Assembly (NCBI RefSeq): GCF_001571305.1
Contig: NZ_BCTN01000016.1
Location: forward strand, 1 to 64,000
DNA length: 64,000 nucleotides
Direction of reading: 5' to 3'
From: Erwinia persicina NBRC 102418
GTDB taxonomy: Bacteria; Pseudomonadota; Gammaproteobacteria; Enterobacterales; Enterobacteriaceae
How positions within the stretch are numbered: the first letter of the stretch is position 1; each line of letters opens with the position of its first letter. A program made the translations under genes and the position numbers. Positions 1 through 8,836 of this stretch are shown piece by piece. The notes below the pieces were generated by a model. The model was not told the origin of the DNA. It saw only the letters and a list, made by a program, of their open reading frames with translations, and did no database searches.

Positions 1-117
1 ATACCCGCAACATAACAATGTTATATCGCAACCACGGAGGCGCATTCTAGAGATTTTACCCGCTACGTCAACAGTTATTTCTTATTGTTGAAACAATCGC
101 CTGGAAAAGAATCGCCA

Positions 118-157
118 GGGGCAGAGGGGCGGCCGTAAAACAGTCGACCCCTGCCAG
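118..157. repeat. Extragenic palindrome after rsmC
   Basis: An imperfect inverted repeat lies just beyond the rsmC stop, with arms at 120-134 (GGCAGAGGGGCGGCC) and 143-155 (GTCGACCCCTGCC). It belongs to the GGGGCGAC/GTCGCCCC-like family seen at many gene ends in this window. It could act as a weak terminator for rsmC, but there is no clear T run on the minus strand. Nothing else is recognisable in bases 1-117, which are AT-rich and contain no supported gene. Confidence 0.5.
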
Positions 158-175
158 AAACGGACATCAGCGGCG

Positions 176-1204
176 TTATTTCTTCGGTGGACGGCCTTTG
201 ACGGCGCGGTACACCTTAAAGCGGCCGTTCTGCAACAGCACTTCATGGCTGCCGAAGGTTTCGTCCAGCACCTGCGGATAAGGCAGGAAGGCATTCGCCA
301 CGATACGCAGCTCTCCGCCGGTGTTCAGGTGCGTGATTGCCCCACGGATCAGCGTCTGCGCGGCATCAAGGCTGGTCTGTACACCATCATGGAACGGCGG
401 GTTAGACAGGATCATATCAAAGCGGCCGGGGATGTCTGAGTAGACATTACTGGCAAACACTTCACCTTCCAGCTGGTTGGCGGCCAGCGTGGCTTTACTG
501 GCTTCAATGGCCGCTGCATTCACGTCGGTCAGCGTCAGACGCACCTTCGGTGAGTGGGTGGCCAGCAGGGCGGCAATGACGCCTGCGCCGCAGCCCATAT
601 CCAGCACTTTGCCTTTGGTGTGAGGCTTGAGGGTGGAGAGCAACAGCTGACTGCCGATATCGAGCGCATCGCGGCTGAACACGCCGGGCAGCGTTTTGAT
701 GGTGAGGTCGCCCAGCGGGTATTCATCCCAGAAGGTGTCGACCGCAAAGGTCGGCTGCTTATCCAGCCTGCCGTGATACAGTCCACAGCGGCGGGCGCTG
801 TCGATCTTGGTGACGGTCGCCCAGCCTTCCAGCATCTGTTCCGCACTACGTACGCCGCTGCGGTTTTCACCGATAACGAAAATATCGCAGCCGACCGGCA
901 GCAGGGACAGCAGGTTCTGTAGCTGGAACTGAACTTCAGGTTTGTTTTTTGTCCAGTAGTAGACCAGGGTGTCGCAGTCTGCGACCACCTCGGGGGTGGC
1001 AACCAGACCATAATGGGCGTTTTCCCCAAGGGCACGGCTGAGGATCTGCCAGTGATGGTATTGCTGGGTATGTACCCGGCTCAGCGCCGTTTCCAGCTGG
1101 GCGGGCAGGTCATCCTGCAGGTCACCAGCAAACAGCACGCGGCGTTCAGTAAACTCATCACTATGGCGCAGTATCACTTCACTGGCCGGGGTAAATGCGG
1201 ACAT
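176..1204 (-). CDS. rsmC: 16S rRNA m2G1207 methyltransferase RsmC
   Basis: RsmC transfers a methyl group from S-adenosylmethionine to N2 of G1207 in 16S rRNA during 30S assembly in the cytoplasm. The protein is 342 residues, as in E. coli (343). It has a degenerate N-terminal half and a C-terminal Rossmann methyltransferase domain carrying LDMGCGAGV (SAM loop) and the N-P-P-F catalytic motif of rRNA guanine-N2 methyltransferases. The ATG at 1204 is preceded by AAGGAG at good spacing. The longer frame back to 1321 lacks a ribosome-binding site and would run into the holD promoter, so it is rejected. It is divergent from holD-rimI, as in E. coli. Confidence 0.95.
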   Translation of the reverse strand: MSAFTPASEVILRHSDEFTERRVLFAGDLQDDLPAQLETALSRVHTQQYHHWQILSRALGENAHYGLVATPEVVADCDTLVYYWTKNKPEVQFQLQNLLSLLPVGCDIFVIGENRSGVRSAEQMLEGWATVTKIDSARRCGLYHGRLDKQPTFAVDTFWDEYPLGDLTIKTLPGVFSRDALDIGSQLLLSTLKPHTKGKVLDMGCGAGVIAALLATHSPKVRLTLTDVNAAAIEASKATLAANQLEGEVFASNVYSDIPGRFDMILSNPPFHDGVQTSLDAAQTLIRGAITHLNTGGELRIVANAFLPYPQVLDETFGSHEVLLQNGRFKVYRAVKGRPPKK

Positions 1205-1346
1205 CGATGGCTCCTTATAAATCAGAGCGGCGATTATACCCTGCATACCTGAAGCTGCAACTGCGTTAGCTGCGTCGTTTATTGGCACCGTTTCGACGAA
1301 TTTGCTAGCATGGCGGCGCATTCAGGCGACCAGACAGGATAATAAG

Positions 1347-1766
1347 ATGTCTTCCAGACGTGACTGGTTATTAGAGCAAATGGGCATCACGCAGTATACG
1401 CTGCGGCGTCCGCGCGCCCTGCAGGGCGAAATCGCGGTGACGTTGCCCGCAGAGACCCGCCTGGTGATTGTGGCGGAAACCCCTCCGGCGCTGCACGATC
1501 CGCTGGTAAACGATGTCCTGCGCGCCCTGAATCTGCAGGTGCCACAGGTACAGGCGTTGACGCCAGAACAGCTGGAAATGCTGCCGGATGATGCCCGCTG
1601 CAACAGCTGGTGCTTAGGACTTGATGCCCCGGTGCCACTGGCCGGAACCCAACTGGCTTCGCCGTTACTGGCGGAGCTCTATCACAATGCCGCCGCCAAA
1701 CGGGCGCTCTGGCTGCAGATTTGTCAAAATGAATCAGATTTCCTTACTCACAGCGCACGATCTTGA
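1347..1766 (+). CDS. holD: DNA polymerase III psi subunit
   Basis: HolD (psi) bridges the chi subunit and the clamp-loader core (tau/gamma) and links the replisome to SSB. The product is 139 residues (E. coli 137) and opens with the conserved MSSRRDWLLEQMGI. The start at 1347 follows AGGAT at 1336-1340. A 15-codon upstream extension in frame has no support. The last 38 bases overlap the start of rimI in another frame, the classic holD-rimI arrangement that implies translational coupling. Identification rests on the N-terminal motif, size and synteny. Confidence 0.93.
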   Translation: MSSRRDWLLEQMGITQYTLRRPRALQGEIAVTLPAETRLVIVAETPPALHDPLVNDVLRALNLQVPQVQALTPEQLEMLPDDARCNSWCLGLDAPVPLAGTQLASPLLAELYHNAAAKRALWLQICQNESDFLTHSARS

Positions 1767-2172
1767 ACAGGCGTATGCCATTGAGCAGCGCAGCCACGCT
1801 TTTCCCTGGACTGAAAAAACCTTTACCAGCAATCAGGGTGAACGTTACCTGAATTATCGCCTGACGGTGGATGAGACGCTGGCGGCGTTTGCCATTACTC
1901 AGGTAGTACTGGATGAAGCCACGTTGTTTAATCTGGCCGTCGACCCGGCCTTTCAGCGCCGGGGCCTCGGCCGCGAGCTGTTACAGCACCTGATTAGCGA
2001 GCTGGAGCAGCGCGGCATAGTGACGCTGTGGCTGGAGGTCCGGGCCTCTAATCACGCGGCGATAGCGCTGTATGAGCAGCTTGATTTCAATGAAGTCTCC
2101 ATCCGCCGCAACTATTACCCGGCGGCAGACGGGGGCAAAGAAGATGCGATCATGATGGCCCTGACGATTTAA
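1729..2172 (+). CDS. rimI: Ribosomal protein S18 alanine N-acetyltransferase
   Basis: RimI is a GNAT-fold enzyme that acetylates the N-terminal alanine of ribosomal protein S18 using acetyl-CoA. The product has 147 residues (E. coli 148). The acetyl-CoA loop reads QRRGLG, in FNLAVDPAFQRRGLGRELL, and the C-terminal Y-E-Q-L-x-F segment is typical of the family. The start codon lies inside the 3' end of holD. The upstream extension of this frame to 1621 is only holD shadow. A 106-base spacer before yjjG holds a weak imperfect hairpin. Confidence 0.95.
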   Translation: MNQISLLTAHDLEQAYAIEQRSHAFPWTEKTFTSNQGERYLNYRLTVDETLAAFAITQVVLDEATLFNLAVDPAFQRRGLGRELLQHLISELEQRGIVTLWLEVRASNHAAIALYEQLDFNEVSIRRNYYPAADGGKEDAIMMALTI

Positions 2173-2284
2173 AGGGGGCATAGCACAGGCTCTCTGACCT
2201 GCCCTTGCGGGATCAGGCTGTGCTCACACCTTGCAGATGACGAGAACGCCTGAATATTGAAGGCTATGGATTTAAGGAATGACG

Positions 2285-2965
2285 ATGCTCAACAACTGGG
2301 ATTGGGTTTTATTTGACGCTGACGAGACGCTGTTCCACTTCGATGCGTTTGCCGGTTTGCAGCGTCTGTTTCAGCAGTACGATGTGCCGTTCAGCCGCGC
2401 TGACTATGACGACTATCAGGCAATTAATAAGCCGCTGTGGGTGGACTACCAGAATGGAGCCATCAGCGCCCTGCAGCTTCAACATCAGCGTTTTGAGGGC
2501 TGGGCGGCAAGGCTGGATGTCACGGCCGGCGATCTGAACACCGGATTTCTGGGCGCCATGGCGGAGATCTGTACGCCGCTCGACGGGGCCGTCGAACTGC
2601 TGACTGCGCTGAAGGGGCGGGTGAAAATGGGCATTATCACCAACGGCTTTACTGCGCTGCAGCAGGCACGCCTGGAACGCACCGGCTTTCTGGGGGTGTT
2701 CGATGTGCTGGTGATTTCGGAGCAGGTGGGCCACGCCAAGCCGCATCCGGCCATCTTTGACTATGCGTTAAACCAGATGGGCAACCCGCTGCGCGAACGG
2801 GTGCTGATGGTCGGTGATAACCCGGATTCGGATATTTTAGGTGGGATCAACGCCGGTATGGCGACCTGCTGGCTGAATGCGGATAGCCGTCCACGGCCGG
2901 AAGGCATTACCCCCACCTGGGAGGTCACGTCTCTGAAAGCGTTACAGAATAAGTTAGTCGGCTGA
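2285..2965 (+). CDS. yjjG: Pyrimidine 5'-nucleotidase YjjG (HAD family)
   Basis: YjjG is a haloacid-dehalogenase-fold nucleotidase that dephosphorylates UMP, dUMP, dTMP and non-canonical pyrimidine nucleotides, cleaning the pool. The product has 226 residues (E. coli 225). Motif I is FDADETLF with the nucleophilic Asp, motif II is ITNG, and motif IV is GDNPDSD. Two in-frame ATGs lie at 2279 and 2285. AAGGA at 2274-2278 abuts the first but sits six bases before the second, so 2285 is chosen. It faces yghU convergently across a GC-rich hairpin. Confidence 0.93.
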   Translation: MLNNWDWVLFDADETLFHFDAFAGLQRLFQQYDVPFSRADYDDYQAINKPLWVDYQNGAISALQLQHQRFEGWAARLDVTAGDLNTGFLGAMAEICTPLDGAVELLTALKGRVKMGIITNGFTALQQARLERTGFLGVFDVLVISEQVGHAKPHPAIFDYALNQMGNPLRERVLMVGDNPDSDILGGINAGMATCWLNADSRPRPEGITPTWEVTSLKALQNKLVG

Positions 2966-3007
2966 TCGAAACAGACGATCCGTGACCGGGACGGCGAGGG
3001 TTTACCG

Positions 3008-3039
3008 GGCGGGTGGACGGCAAAAAACGTTCACCCGCC
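3008..3039. terminator. Hairpin between convergent yjjG and yghU
   Basis: Arms GGCGGGTGGACG (3008-3019) and CGTTCACCCGCC (3028-3039) form a 12-bp stem with one mismatch and an A-rich loop. Its position between two convergent genes suggests a shared terminator, although no good T run follows in either direction. Confidence 0.55.
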
Positions 3040-3057
3040 ACGTACCAGGGCGGGGGA

Positions 3058-3909
3058 TTACAGCCCCAGTTTGTCGAAATCGGACGCGTCGTGACGCTCT
3101 GGCAGCTGTTCGTTTTCCGGCCCCCAGGTGCGGTTAACGACGCGGCCGCGTTTTACTGCCGGACGGGCAGCAACTTCATCGGTCCAGCGCAGCAGATTTT
3201 TATAGGAACCGGCATCAAGGAACTCCGCCGCGTCGTAGGCCAGTCCCTTCACCAGCGTGCCGTACCACGGCCACACCGCCATATCGGCAATAGTGTAGTT
3301 TTCCCCGGCAATATACCGGTGTTTCGCCAGCTGCTGGTCAAGCAGGTCGAGCTGACGTTTGGCTTCCATCGTAAAGCGGTCGATGGCGTACTCGATCTTC
3401 ACCGGGGCATAATGGTAGAAATGGCCAAACCCGCCACCCAGGTAGGGTGCCGCACCATGCAGCCAGAACAGCCAGTTCAGCGTTTCCGTACGGCCAGCCG
3501 GATCTTTTGGCAGGAAGTGACCCATTTTTTCGGCCAGATAGAGCAGAATGGCACCTGACTCAAATACGCGGGTACCCGGCACGGTGCTGTTATCAAGCAG
3601 GGCCGGGATCTTGGAGTTGGGATTGACGGCCACAAAACCGGAAGAGAACTGTTCGCTGTCGCCAATGCGGATCAGATGCGCATCATACTCCGCCTCCTTC
3701 ACGTTCAGCGCCAGCAGCTCTTCCAGCAGGATGGTGACCTTCTGTCCGTTCGGCGTCCCCATCGAATAAAGCTGCAGCGGGTGTTTGCCAACCGGCAGAT
3801 CGGCCTCAAAGCGTGCGCCAGCTGTCGGACGGTTGATGCTGCCCCAGGTGCCGCCCAGACCTTTATTTTCGCTCCAGACTTTCGCAGGTTGATACTCTTT
3901 ATCGCTCAT
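3058..3909 (-). CDS. yghU: Glutathione transferase family disulfide-bond oxidoreductase YghU
   Basis: YghU is a nu-class glutathione transferase-like enzyme whose main activity is disulfide-bond reduction with glutathione. The product has 283 residues (E. coli 288). The N-terminal extension (MSDKEYQPAKVW, then GTWGSINRPTAGARFE) precedes a thioredoxin-fold domain with PNGQKVTILLEE, followed by NPNSKIPAL and a helical C-terminal domain with HYAPVKIEYAIDRF. In E. coli the gene is elsewhere on the map. Here it sits between yjjG and prfC beside a Tag-like glycosylase. The ATG at 3909 lacks a strong Shine-Dalgarno sequence. Confidence 0.9.
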   Translation of the reverse strand: MSDKEYQPAKVWSENKGLGGTWGSINRPTAGARFEADLPVGKHPLQLYSMGTPNGQKVTILLEELLALNVKEAEYDAHLIRIGDSEQFSSGFVAVNPNSKIPALLDNSTVPGTRVFESGAILLYLAEKMGHFLPKDPAGRTETLNWLFWLHGAAPYLGGGFGHFYHYAPVKIEYAIDRFTMEAKRQLDLLDQQLAKHRYIAGENYTIADMAVWPWYGTLVKGLAYDAAEFLDAGSYKNLLRWTDEVAARPAVKRGRVVNRTWGPENEQLPERHDASDFDKLGL

Positions 3910-4052
3910 AATTCAACGGGCCCTTTTGCAAAATAAATGGCAGGTAATGAACTAAACATAGTGGAACAGGGTGATAAACGCGATCAGGTATAGCATTACG
4001 CAGGCGAGCACGTTTACCTTCAAAGAGCACAATGACACAAGGAGAGTCTGAA

Positions 4053-4700
4053 ATGAATTCAACGGATCTCACCACGCTACATGCCGCCGGGCTGGCCGTG
4101 ACGGCCGATGGCCGCATCTGTTGTGCGTGGCAGTCTGCCATGCCGGCTTACCACGACAGCGAGTGGGGGCGCGTGGTGGTCGATGACATAATGTTGTATG
4201 AAAAAGTGTGTCTGGAGGGGTTTCTCTCCGGCATGTCATGGAAGATGATCTATAACAAGCGCGATAATTTCCGCCGTGCCTTTGCCGGCTTCGACTTTCG
4301 GCTTGTGGCACGGTTCGGTGAGGACGATATTGCACGGCTGATGGCGGATAAAAGCATTGTGCGTAATCGCGCCAAAATCGTTTCTGCCATCAACAATGCC
4401 CAGCGGGCGCTGGCGCTGGTGGAGGAGGCGGGTTCGCTTGCTGCCTGGTTCTGGCAGTTTGAGCCAGCTCCGGAGAGGCGTCCGGCAAAAATTGATCTGC
4501 CGTTCTGGCAAACGGTAAAAACCTGCCCGGAAGCCGAAGCGATGTCAAAAGCGCTGAAAAAACGCGGCTGGACCTGGGTGGGGCCGGTGGCCACCTATTC
4601 GCTTATGCAGGCGCTGGGGCTGGTGAACGATCACCTGGAGGGGTGCTGCTGCCGGGCGGAGTGTGAGGCGGAACGCGCGCGGTTAATCCGTCCGCGCTGA
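4053..4700 (+). CDS. DNA-3-methyladenine glycosylase I family protein
   Basis: Members excise 3-methyladenine from alkylated DNA, starting base-excision repair. The 215-residue product has the family hallmarks: a Cys at the start of the conserved region (ICCAW), Y-H-D-x-E-W-G, CLEGxxxGMSW with the catalytic Glu and stacking Trp, SKALKKRGW, and NDHLEGCCC with the C-terminal His/Cys ligands of the structural zinc. It is longer and more divergent than E. coli Tag (187 residues), so it may be a paralogue, and no symbol is assigned. The start at 4053 is chosen because AAGGAG lies eight bases upstream. The ATG at 4032 precedes that site. It is divergent from yghU. Confidence 0.85.
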   Translation: MNSTDLTTLHAAGLAVTADGRICCAWQSAMPAYHDSEWGRVVVDDIMLYEKVCLEGFLSGMSWKMIYNKRDNFRRAFAGFDFRLVARFGEDDIARLMADKSIVRNRAKIVSAINNAQRALALVEEAGSLAAWFWQFEPAPERRPAKIDLPFWQTVKTCPEAEAMSKALKKRGWTWVGPVATYSLMQALGLVNDHLEGCCCRAECEAERARLIRPR

Positions 4701-4869
4701 CCCGCTACCGGGGCTGACTGTCGCACTTTCGGTTGAATAAGCGCCGGTCAGTCATTGTGTATAACGCCGGGATAAGCGAAAATGCCGCCCATTATCGATT
4801 AATCGGCTGTGGTTCCCGTTGCGCGCGCTCCGTCGCACGGCGGCGCAGCGTCAAACCAGAAGAAGCGTC

Positions 4870-6459
4870 ATGTCAAATGCACCCTTTATGCAGGAGGTGG
4901 CCCGTCGCCGCACTTTTGCCATCATTTCTCACCCGGATGCCGGTAAAACCACCATCACTGAAAAAGTGCTGCTGTTCGGACAGGCTATCCAGACCGCCGG
5001 TACAGTAAAAGGCCGTGGCTCCAACCAGCATGCTAAATCAGACTGGATGGAGATGGAAAAACAGCGTGGGATCTCCATTACCACCTCGGTGATGCAGTTT
5101 CCGTATCGCGGTAGCCTGGTCAACCTGCTGGATACCCCGGGGCACGAAGACTTCTCGGAAGATACCTATCGTACCCTGACCGCCGTCGACTGCTGTCTGA
5201 TGGTGATCGACGCCGCCAAGGGCGTTGAGGATCGTACCCGTAAGCTGATGGAAGTGACCCGTCTGCGTGACACCCCGATCCTGACCTTTATGAACAAACT
5301 TGACCGTGACATCCGCGATCCCATGGAAGTGATGGATGAAGTGGAAAGCGAGCTGAAAATTGCCTGCGCGCCTATCACCTGGCCTGTGGGCTGCGGCAAG
5401 TTGTTCAAAGGCGTGTACCACCTGTACAAAAATGAAACCTACCTGTATCAGACCGGTAAGGGCCATACCATCCAGGAAGTGCGCATTGTTAAAGGGCTGG
5501 ATAACCCGGAGCTGGATGCAGCGATTGGTGAAGATCTTGCTGCACAGCTGCGTGACGAGCTTGAGCTGGTGCAGGGTGCATCGCACGAGTTTGACCGTGA
5601 AGCCTTCCTCAACGGAAAGTTAAGCCCGGTATTCTTTGGGACGGCGCTGGGCAACTTCGGCGTAGACCATATGCTCGACGGGCTGGTCGAGTGGGCACCG
5701 TCACCGATGCCGCGTAACACCGATGTCCGTACTGTTACCGCGACGGACGAGAAATTTACCGGCTTTGTCTTCAAGATCCAGGCGAATATGGATCCGAAAC
5801 ACCGTGACCGCGTGGCCTTTATGCGCGTGGTTTCCGGCAAGTATGAAAAAGGCATGAAGCTACGTCAGGTGCGTACCGGGAAAGACGTGGTGATCGCGGA
5901 TGCACTGACCTTTATGGCCGGTGACCGTTCGCACGTGGAAGAAGCGTATCCGGGCGATATTATCGGCCTGCATAACCACGGCACTATTCAGATCGGCGAC
6001 ACCTTTACCCAGGGTGAGAACATGAAGTTCACCGGTATTCCGAACTTCGCGCCGGAACTGTTCCGCCGCATTCGCCTGCGCGACCCGCTGAAGCAGAAAC
6101 AGCTGCTGAAAGGGCTGGTGCAGCTGTCGGAAGAGGGTGCCGTGCAGGTGTTCCGTCCGGTACACAACAACGATCTTATCGTTGGGGCTGTCGGTGTGCT
6201 GCAGTTCGACGTGGTCGTGGCCCGTCTGAAAAGCGAGTACAACGTCGAAGCCATCTACGAAGCGATCAACGTCGCCACCGCCCGCTGGGTAGAGTGCAGT
6301 GACGCGAAGAAGTTTGATGAATTCCAGCGTAAGAACGAAGTGAACCTGGCGCTTGATGGCGGTGATAACCTCACCTATATCGCGCCGACCATGGTGAATC
6401 TGAATATTACTCAGGAACGTTATCCTGACGTGGTATTCCGTAAAACGCGCGAACATTAA
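4870..6459 (+). CDS. prfC: Peptide chain release factor 3
   Basis: RF3 is the GTPase that recycles RF1 and RF2 from the ribosome after peptide release. The product is 529 residues, exactly the E. coli length. G-domain motifs are clear: SHPDAGKTT (P-loop), DTPGH (G3) and NKLD (G4), followed by the translational-GTPase beta-barrel domains. The ATG at 4870 starts [10 protein letters not shown], matching the family N-terminus. The frame upstream to 4819 is not conserved. It is transcribed alone, with osmY downstream after a 328-base gap. Confidence 0.97.
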   Translation: MSNAPFMQEVARRRTFAIISHPDAGKTTITEKVLLFGQAIQTAGTVKGRGSNQHAKSDWMEMEKQRGISITTSVMQFPYRGSLVNLLDTPGHEDFSEDTYRTLTAVDCCLMVIDAAKGVEDRTRKLMEVTRLRDTPILTFMNKLDRDIRDPMEVMDEVESELKIACAPITWPVGCGKLFKGVYHLYKNETYLYQTGKGHTIQEVRIVKGLDNPELDAAIGEDLAAQLRDELELVQGASHEFDREAFLNGKLSPVFFGTALGNFGVDHMLDGLVEWAPSPMPRNTDVRTVTATDEKFTGFVFKIQANMDPKHRDRVAFMRVVSGKYEKGMKLRQVRTGKDVVIADALTFMAGDRSHVEEAYPGDIIGLHNHGTIQIGDTFTQGENMKFTGIPNFAPELFRRIRLRDPLKQKQLLKGLVQLSEEGAVQVFRPVHNNDLIVGAVGVLQFDVVVARLKSEYNVEAIYEAINVATARWVECSDAKKFDEFQRKNEVNLALDGGDNLTYIAPTMVNLNITQERYPDVVFRKTREH

Positions 6460-6787
6460 TCCTCCAGGGACGGACTCTGTGTTTGGAGGCCGTCCACCGC
6501 GCAGTGCGCGTTCAGGTTGAAGGGCGGCCGCAACACAGGGTCGCCCCCCTTACCGTACAGACTCCTCCTAAAACCCCTCTTTTTTGCTGCTTTATCCAAC
6601 AAATCATCCGCCATCCCCGGTGAAATCCTCATTACCGACTATATTCATTTCTACAGGACGAAAAATACGCGGCGCGATGGCTGCAACGTTCAACGGCAAA
6701 AGTACCATCTTGCCAACAACTACAGTCACGCCGTTTGTGACTGAAAAGCTCACCGTTGTGAGTGCAAAAGACAAAAGGAACGAATCG
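6460..6787 (+). promoter_or_regulatory. osmY upstream region with palindrome and possible sigma-S -10
   Basis: This 328-base gap first carries an extragenic palindrome at 6520-6551 (AAGGGCGGCC with GGGTCGCCCC), probably the prfC end. CTATATT at 6639-6645 resembles the CTATACT -10 element preferred by sigma-S, which drives osmY in E. coli, and implies a leader of about 140 bases. The assignment is inference from position and motif; no -35 was required or found. Open frames through this region look like read-back of the osmY frame. Confidence 0.35.
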
Positions 6788-7399
6788 ATGATGAAGACTA
6801 AAATGGCAAAAACGCTGATGGCCCTGATGGTAGGTTCTGCTCTGGTAAGCGGTTCTGCGCTGGCAGAAGGCACCATGACGGGCAAAGCGGAGTCTACGGC
6901 AGACAGCGCGGGTTCAAAAATCGATAGCTCTATGAAAAAAGTCGGCGGCTATATGGATGACAGCGGCGTGACGGCAAAAGTGAAAGCCGCGCTGGTGGAC
7001 AACGATGCCATCAAAAGCACCGATATTTCCGTTGAAACGCACGAAGGTGTTGTGACGTTGAACGGCTTTGTGACTTCGCAGGATCAGGCTGAACTGGCCG
7101 TTGCCGCCGCTAAGAAAGTGGAAGGCGTGAAATCCGTGAGCGATAAACTACACGTAAAAGACAGCACAAAACAGTCAGTAAGCGGTTATGCAGGCGATAC
7201 TGCAACGACCAGCGAAATTAAGGCTAAACTGTTAGCAGACGACATCGTACCTTCACGTAATGTGAAAGTGGAAACCACCAACGGTGTGGTTCAGCTGTCC
7301 GGTGCGGTGAAGACGCAGGCGCAGTCCGAGCGCGCTGAAGGTATTGCCAAAGCCATTGAAGGCGTGAAAAGCGTTAAAAACGATTTGACCGTTAAGTAA
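6788..7399 (+). CDS. osmY: Periplasmic chaperone OsmY (two BON domains)
   Basis: OsmY is a hyperosmotically and stationary-phase induced periplasmic protein with ATP-independent chaperone activity. The 203-residue product has an N-terminal signal peptide ending at SALA-EG, then two BON domains with the repeat D-D-x-x-x-T-x-x-x-V-K-A-A-L and GVVxLxGxV. The start at 6788 follows AAGGA at 6775-6779, and a second ATG at 6791 is also possible. A GC hairpin at 7406-7428 follows the stop. Similarity to E. coli OsmY is especially strong in the second BON domain ([20 protein letters not shown]). Confidence 0.95.
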   Translation: MMKTKMAKTLMALMVGSALVSGSALAEGTMTGKAESTADSAGSKIDSSMKKVGGYMDDSGVTAKVKAALVDNDAIKSTDISVETHEGVVTLNGFVTSQDQAELAVAAAKKVEGVKSVSDKLHVKDSTKQSVSGYAGDTATTSEIKAKLLADDIVPSRNVKVETTNGVVQLSGAVKTQAQSERAEGIAKAIEGVKSVKNDLTVK

Positions 7400-7405
7400 T
7401 GGCCC

Positions 7406-7428
7406 GGCGGCCCGTATCAGGGGCCGCC
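7406..7428 (+). terminator. Hairpin after osmY
   Basis: GGCGGCCC (7406-7413) and GGGCCGCC (7421-7428) form a perfect 8-bp stem with a 7-base loop six bases after the osmY stop. There is no U tract, so it may protect the 3' end or terminate inefficiently. Confidence 0.5.
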
Positions 7429-7525
7429 AGTCGATTCACCCGCAAAGAAAAAACGTTCGCCCCTGCTGTGCAGGTGATGTGAATGATAAAAACTGTTCGA
7501 TTTCACTACTGGTAAGGAGAGGCAT

Positions 7526-7687
7526 ATGTTTCGTTGGGGTATTATCTTTCTGATTATTGCGCTGATTGCTGCGGCGTTAGGTTTCGGTGGTTTGGCGGGT
7601 ACAGCGGCATGGGCTGCAAAAATCGTCTTTGTCGTCGGTATTATTATCTTCCTTATCAGCCTGTTTACCGGACGTAAAAAACTCTAG
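7526..7687 (+). CDS. ytjA: DUF1328 small membrane protein YtjA
   Basis: This 53-residue hydrophobic protein has two predicted membrane helices. It begins MFRWGIIFL and continues through an [13 protein letters not shown] motif to a basic C-terminus (GRKKL). Length and sequence match YtjA of E. coli (53 residues, DUF1328), and its place between osmY and yjjU is also conserved. A good ribosome-binding site (AAGGAG) precedes ATG 7526. Function is not established in the family; it is presumed to be an inner-membrane protein. Confidence 0.93.
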   Translation: MFRWGIIFLIIALIAAALGFGGLAGTAAWAAKIVFVVGIIIFLISLFTGRKKL

Positions 7688-7743
7688 TACAACAGCCTGA
7701 GTCGTTAATTAAGCAATAAGCGCCTCACGCACGTGACTGAGAA

Positions 7744-7781
7744 CAGGTATCCTCTCTTTCTTTACCTTGAGAGGATACCTG
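7744..7781 (+). promoter_or_regulatory. Perfect 13-bp inverted repeat covering the yjjU ribosome-binding site
   Basis: CAGGTATCCTCTC (7744-7756) and GAGAGGATACCTG (7769-7781) are perfect inverted repeats with a 12-base pyrimidine-rich loop. The right arm contains GAGAGGA, the only plausible Shine-Dalgarno sequence for the TTG start at 7784. If transcribed, the hairpin would bury the ribosome-binding site. No T tract follows, so it does not look like a terminator. Confidence 0.6.
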
Positions 7782-7783
7782 GC

Positions 7784-8836
7784 TTGGGCATACGCATCCC
7801 GATAACCCTCGGCAATATTGCGCCGCTGGCGTTAAAACCCTTCCACCCAGGCAAACTTGCCCTGGTCTGTGAAGGCGGTGGGCAACGCGGTATCTTCACC
7901 GCTGGTGTGCTGGACAGTTTCCAGCAGGCTCACTTTAATCCCTTTGATCTGATGCTCGGCACCTCTGCCGGGGCACAAAATCTGTCGGCTTTTGTCTGCG
8001 CCCAGCCAGGTTATGCCCGCCGCGTCATTACCCGTTACACCACCAGCAAACAGTTTTTCGATCCGCTGCGCTTTGTGCGCGGGGGGCATCTTATCGATCT
8101 CGACTGGCTGATAGATATTACCCGCAGGGAGTTTCCGCTGGCGATGGCGTCGGCTGACAAGCTGTTCTCCAGTGGGCGCGAGTTTTATATGTGCGCCTGT
8201 CGCAGCGATGACTATACCCCCGGCTACTTTTCGCCTACGCCGGACACCTGGCATGACATTATCAGAGCCTCCAGCGCGATACCGGGTTTTTACCGGCCGG
8301 GCGTGCTGCTGGATGGGGTCAGCTATCTTGACGGCGGGATCCGCGATGCCATCCCGGTCCGCGAGGCCGCCCGGCGCGGCGCGGAAACCATCGTGGTGAT
8401 CCGCACGGTACCGTCGCAGATGACCTATACTCCTCAGTGGCTGAAACGCGTGGAACGCTGGCTGAGTGACGGAGCGCTGCAGCCGCTGATCAATATTATG
8501 CAGGTGCATGAAGAGAGCTACGGCGAGATCCAGCGCTTTATTGATAAGCCGCCGGGGAAACTGCGGATCATTGAAATTTACCCGCCCCGCCCGCTGGCCA
8601 GTTCGGCGCTCGGCAGCCGGATCGCTTCGCTGAATCAGGATTACCACCTGGGCAGGCGCTGCGGCCGTTATTTCCTTGCCACACTGGGGCAGTTCCTGAG
8701 CGAAGGCAGCAGCCTGACCCGCTTCCGTACGGTGGTGCCGCCCGCTGCTGTGGCCAATGAGTCTGACCGGCAGGGGATCCTGCCTGGTCCGCTGTCAGGC
8801 AATGATGTTGGCTTTGATAAAGGATCGCTGGCATGA
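7784..8836 (+). CDS. yjjU: Patatin-like phospholipase family protein YjjU
   Basis: This is a predicted patatin-type serine acyl hydrolase of 350 residues from a TTG at 7784, or 367 from a GTG at 7733. The oxyanion loop is EGGGQRG, the nucleophile elbow is GTSAG, and the catalytic Asp lies in LDGGIRDAIPV. TTG 7784 is preferred because conserved residues (GIRIPITLGNIAPL) begin there and GAGAGGA lies just upstream. The longer form would place the start before the inverted repeat. It overlaps yjjV by four bases (ATGA), so the two are translationally coupled. The lipid substrate is unknown. Confidence 0.88.
   Translation: MGIRIPITLGNIAPLALKPFHPGKLALVCEGGGQRGIFTAGVLDSFQQAHFNPFDLMLGTSAGAQNLSAFVCAQPGYARRVITRYTTSKQFFDPLRFVRGGHLIDLDWLIDITRREFPLAMASADKLFSSGREFYMCACRSDDYTPGYFSPTPDTWHDIIRASSAIPGFYRPGVLLDGVSYLDGGIRDAIPVREAARRGAETIVVIRTVPSQMTYTPQWLKRVERWLSDGALQPLINIMQVHEESYGEIQRFIDKPPGKLRIIEIYPPRPLASSALGSRIASLNQDYHLGRRCGRYFLATLGQFLSEGSSLTRFRTVVPPAAVANESDRQGILPGPLSGNDVGFDKGSLA

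Noticed and set aside
2188..2228. REP-like hairpin between rimI and yjjG
   Set aside because: The arms GCACAG...CTGTGC pair only partially, with several mismatches and gaps, too weak to call.
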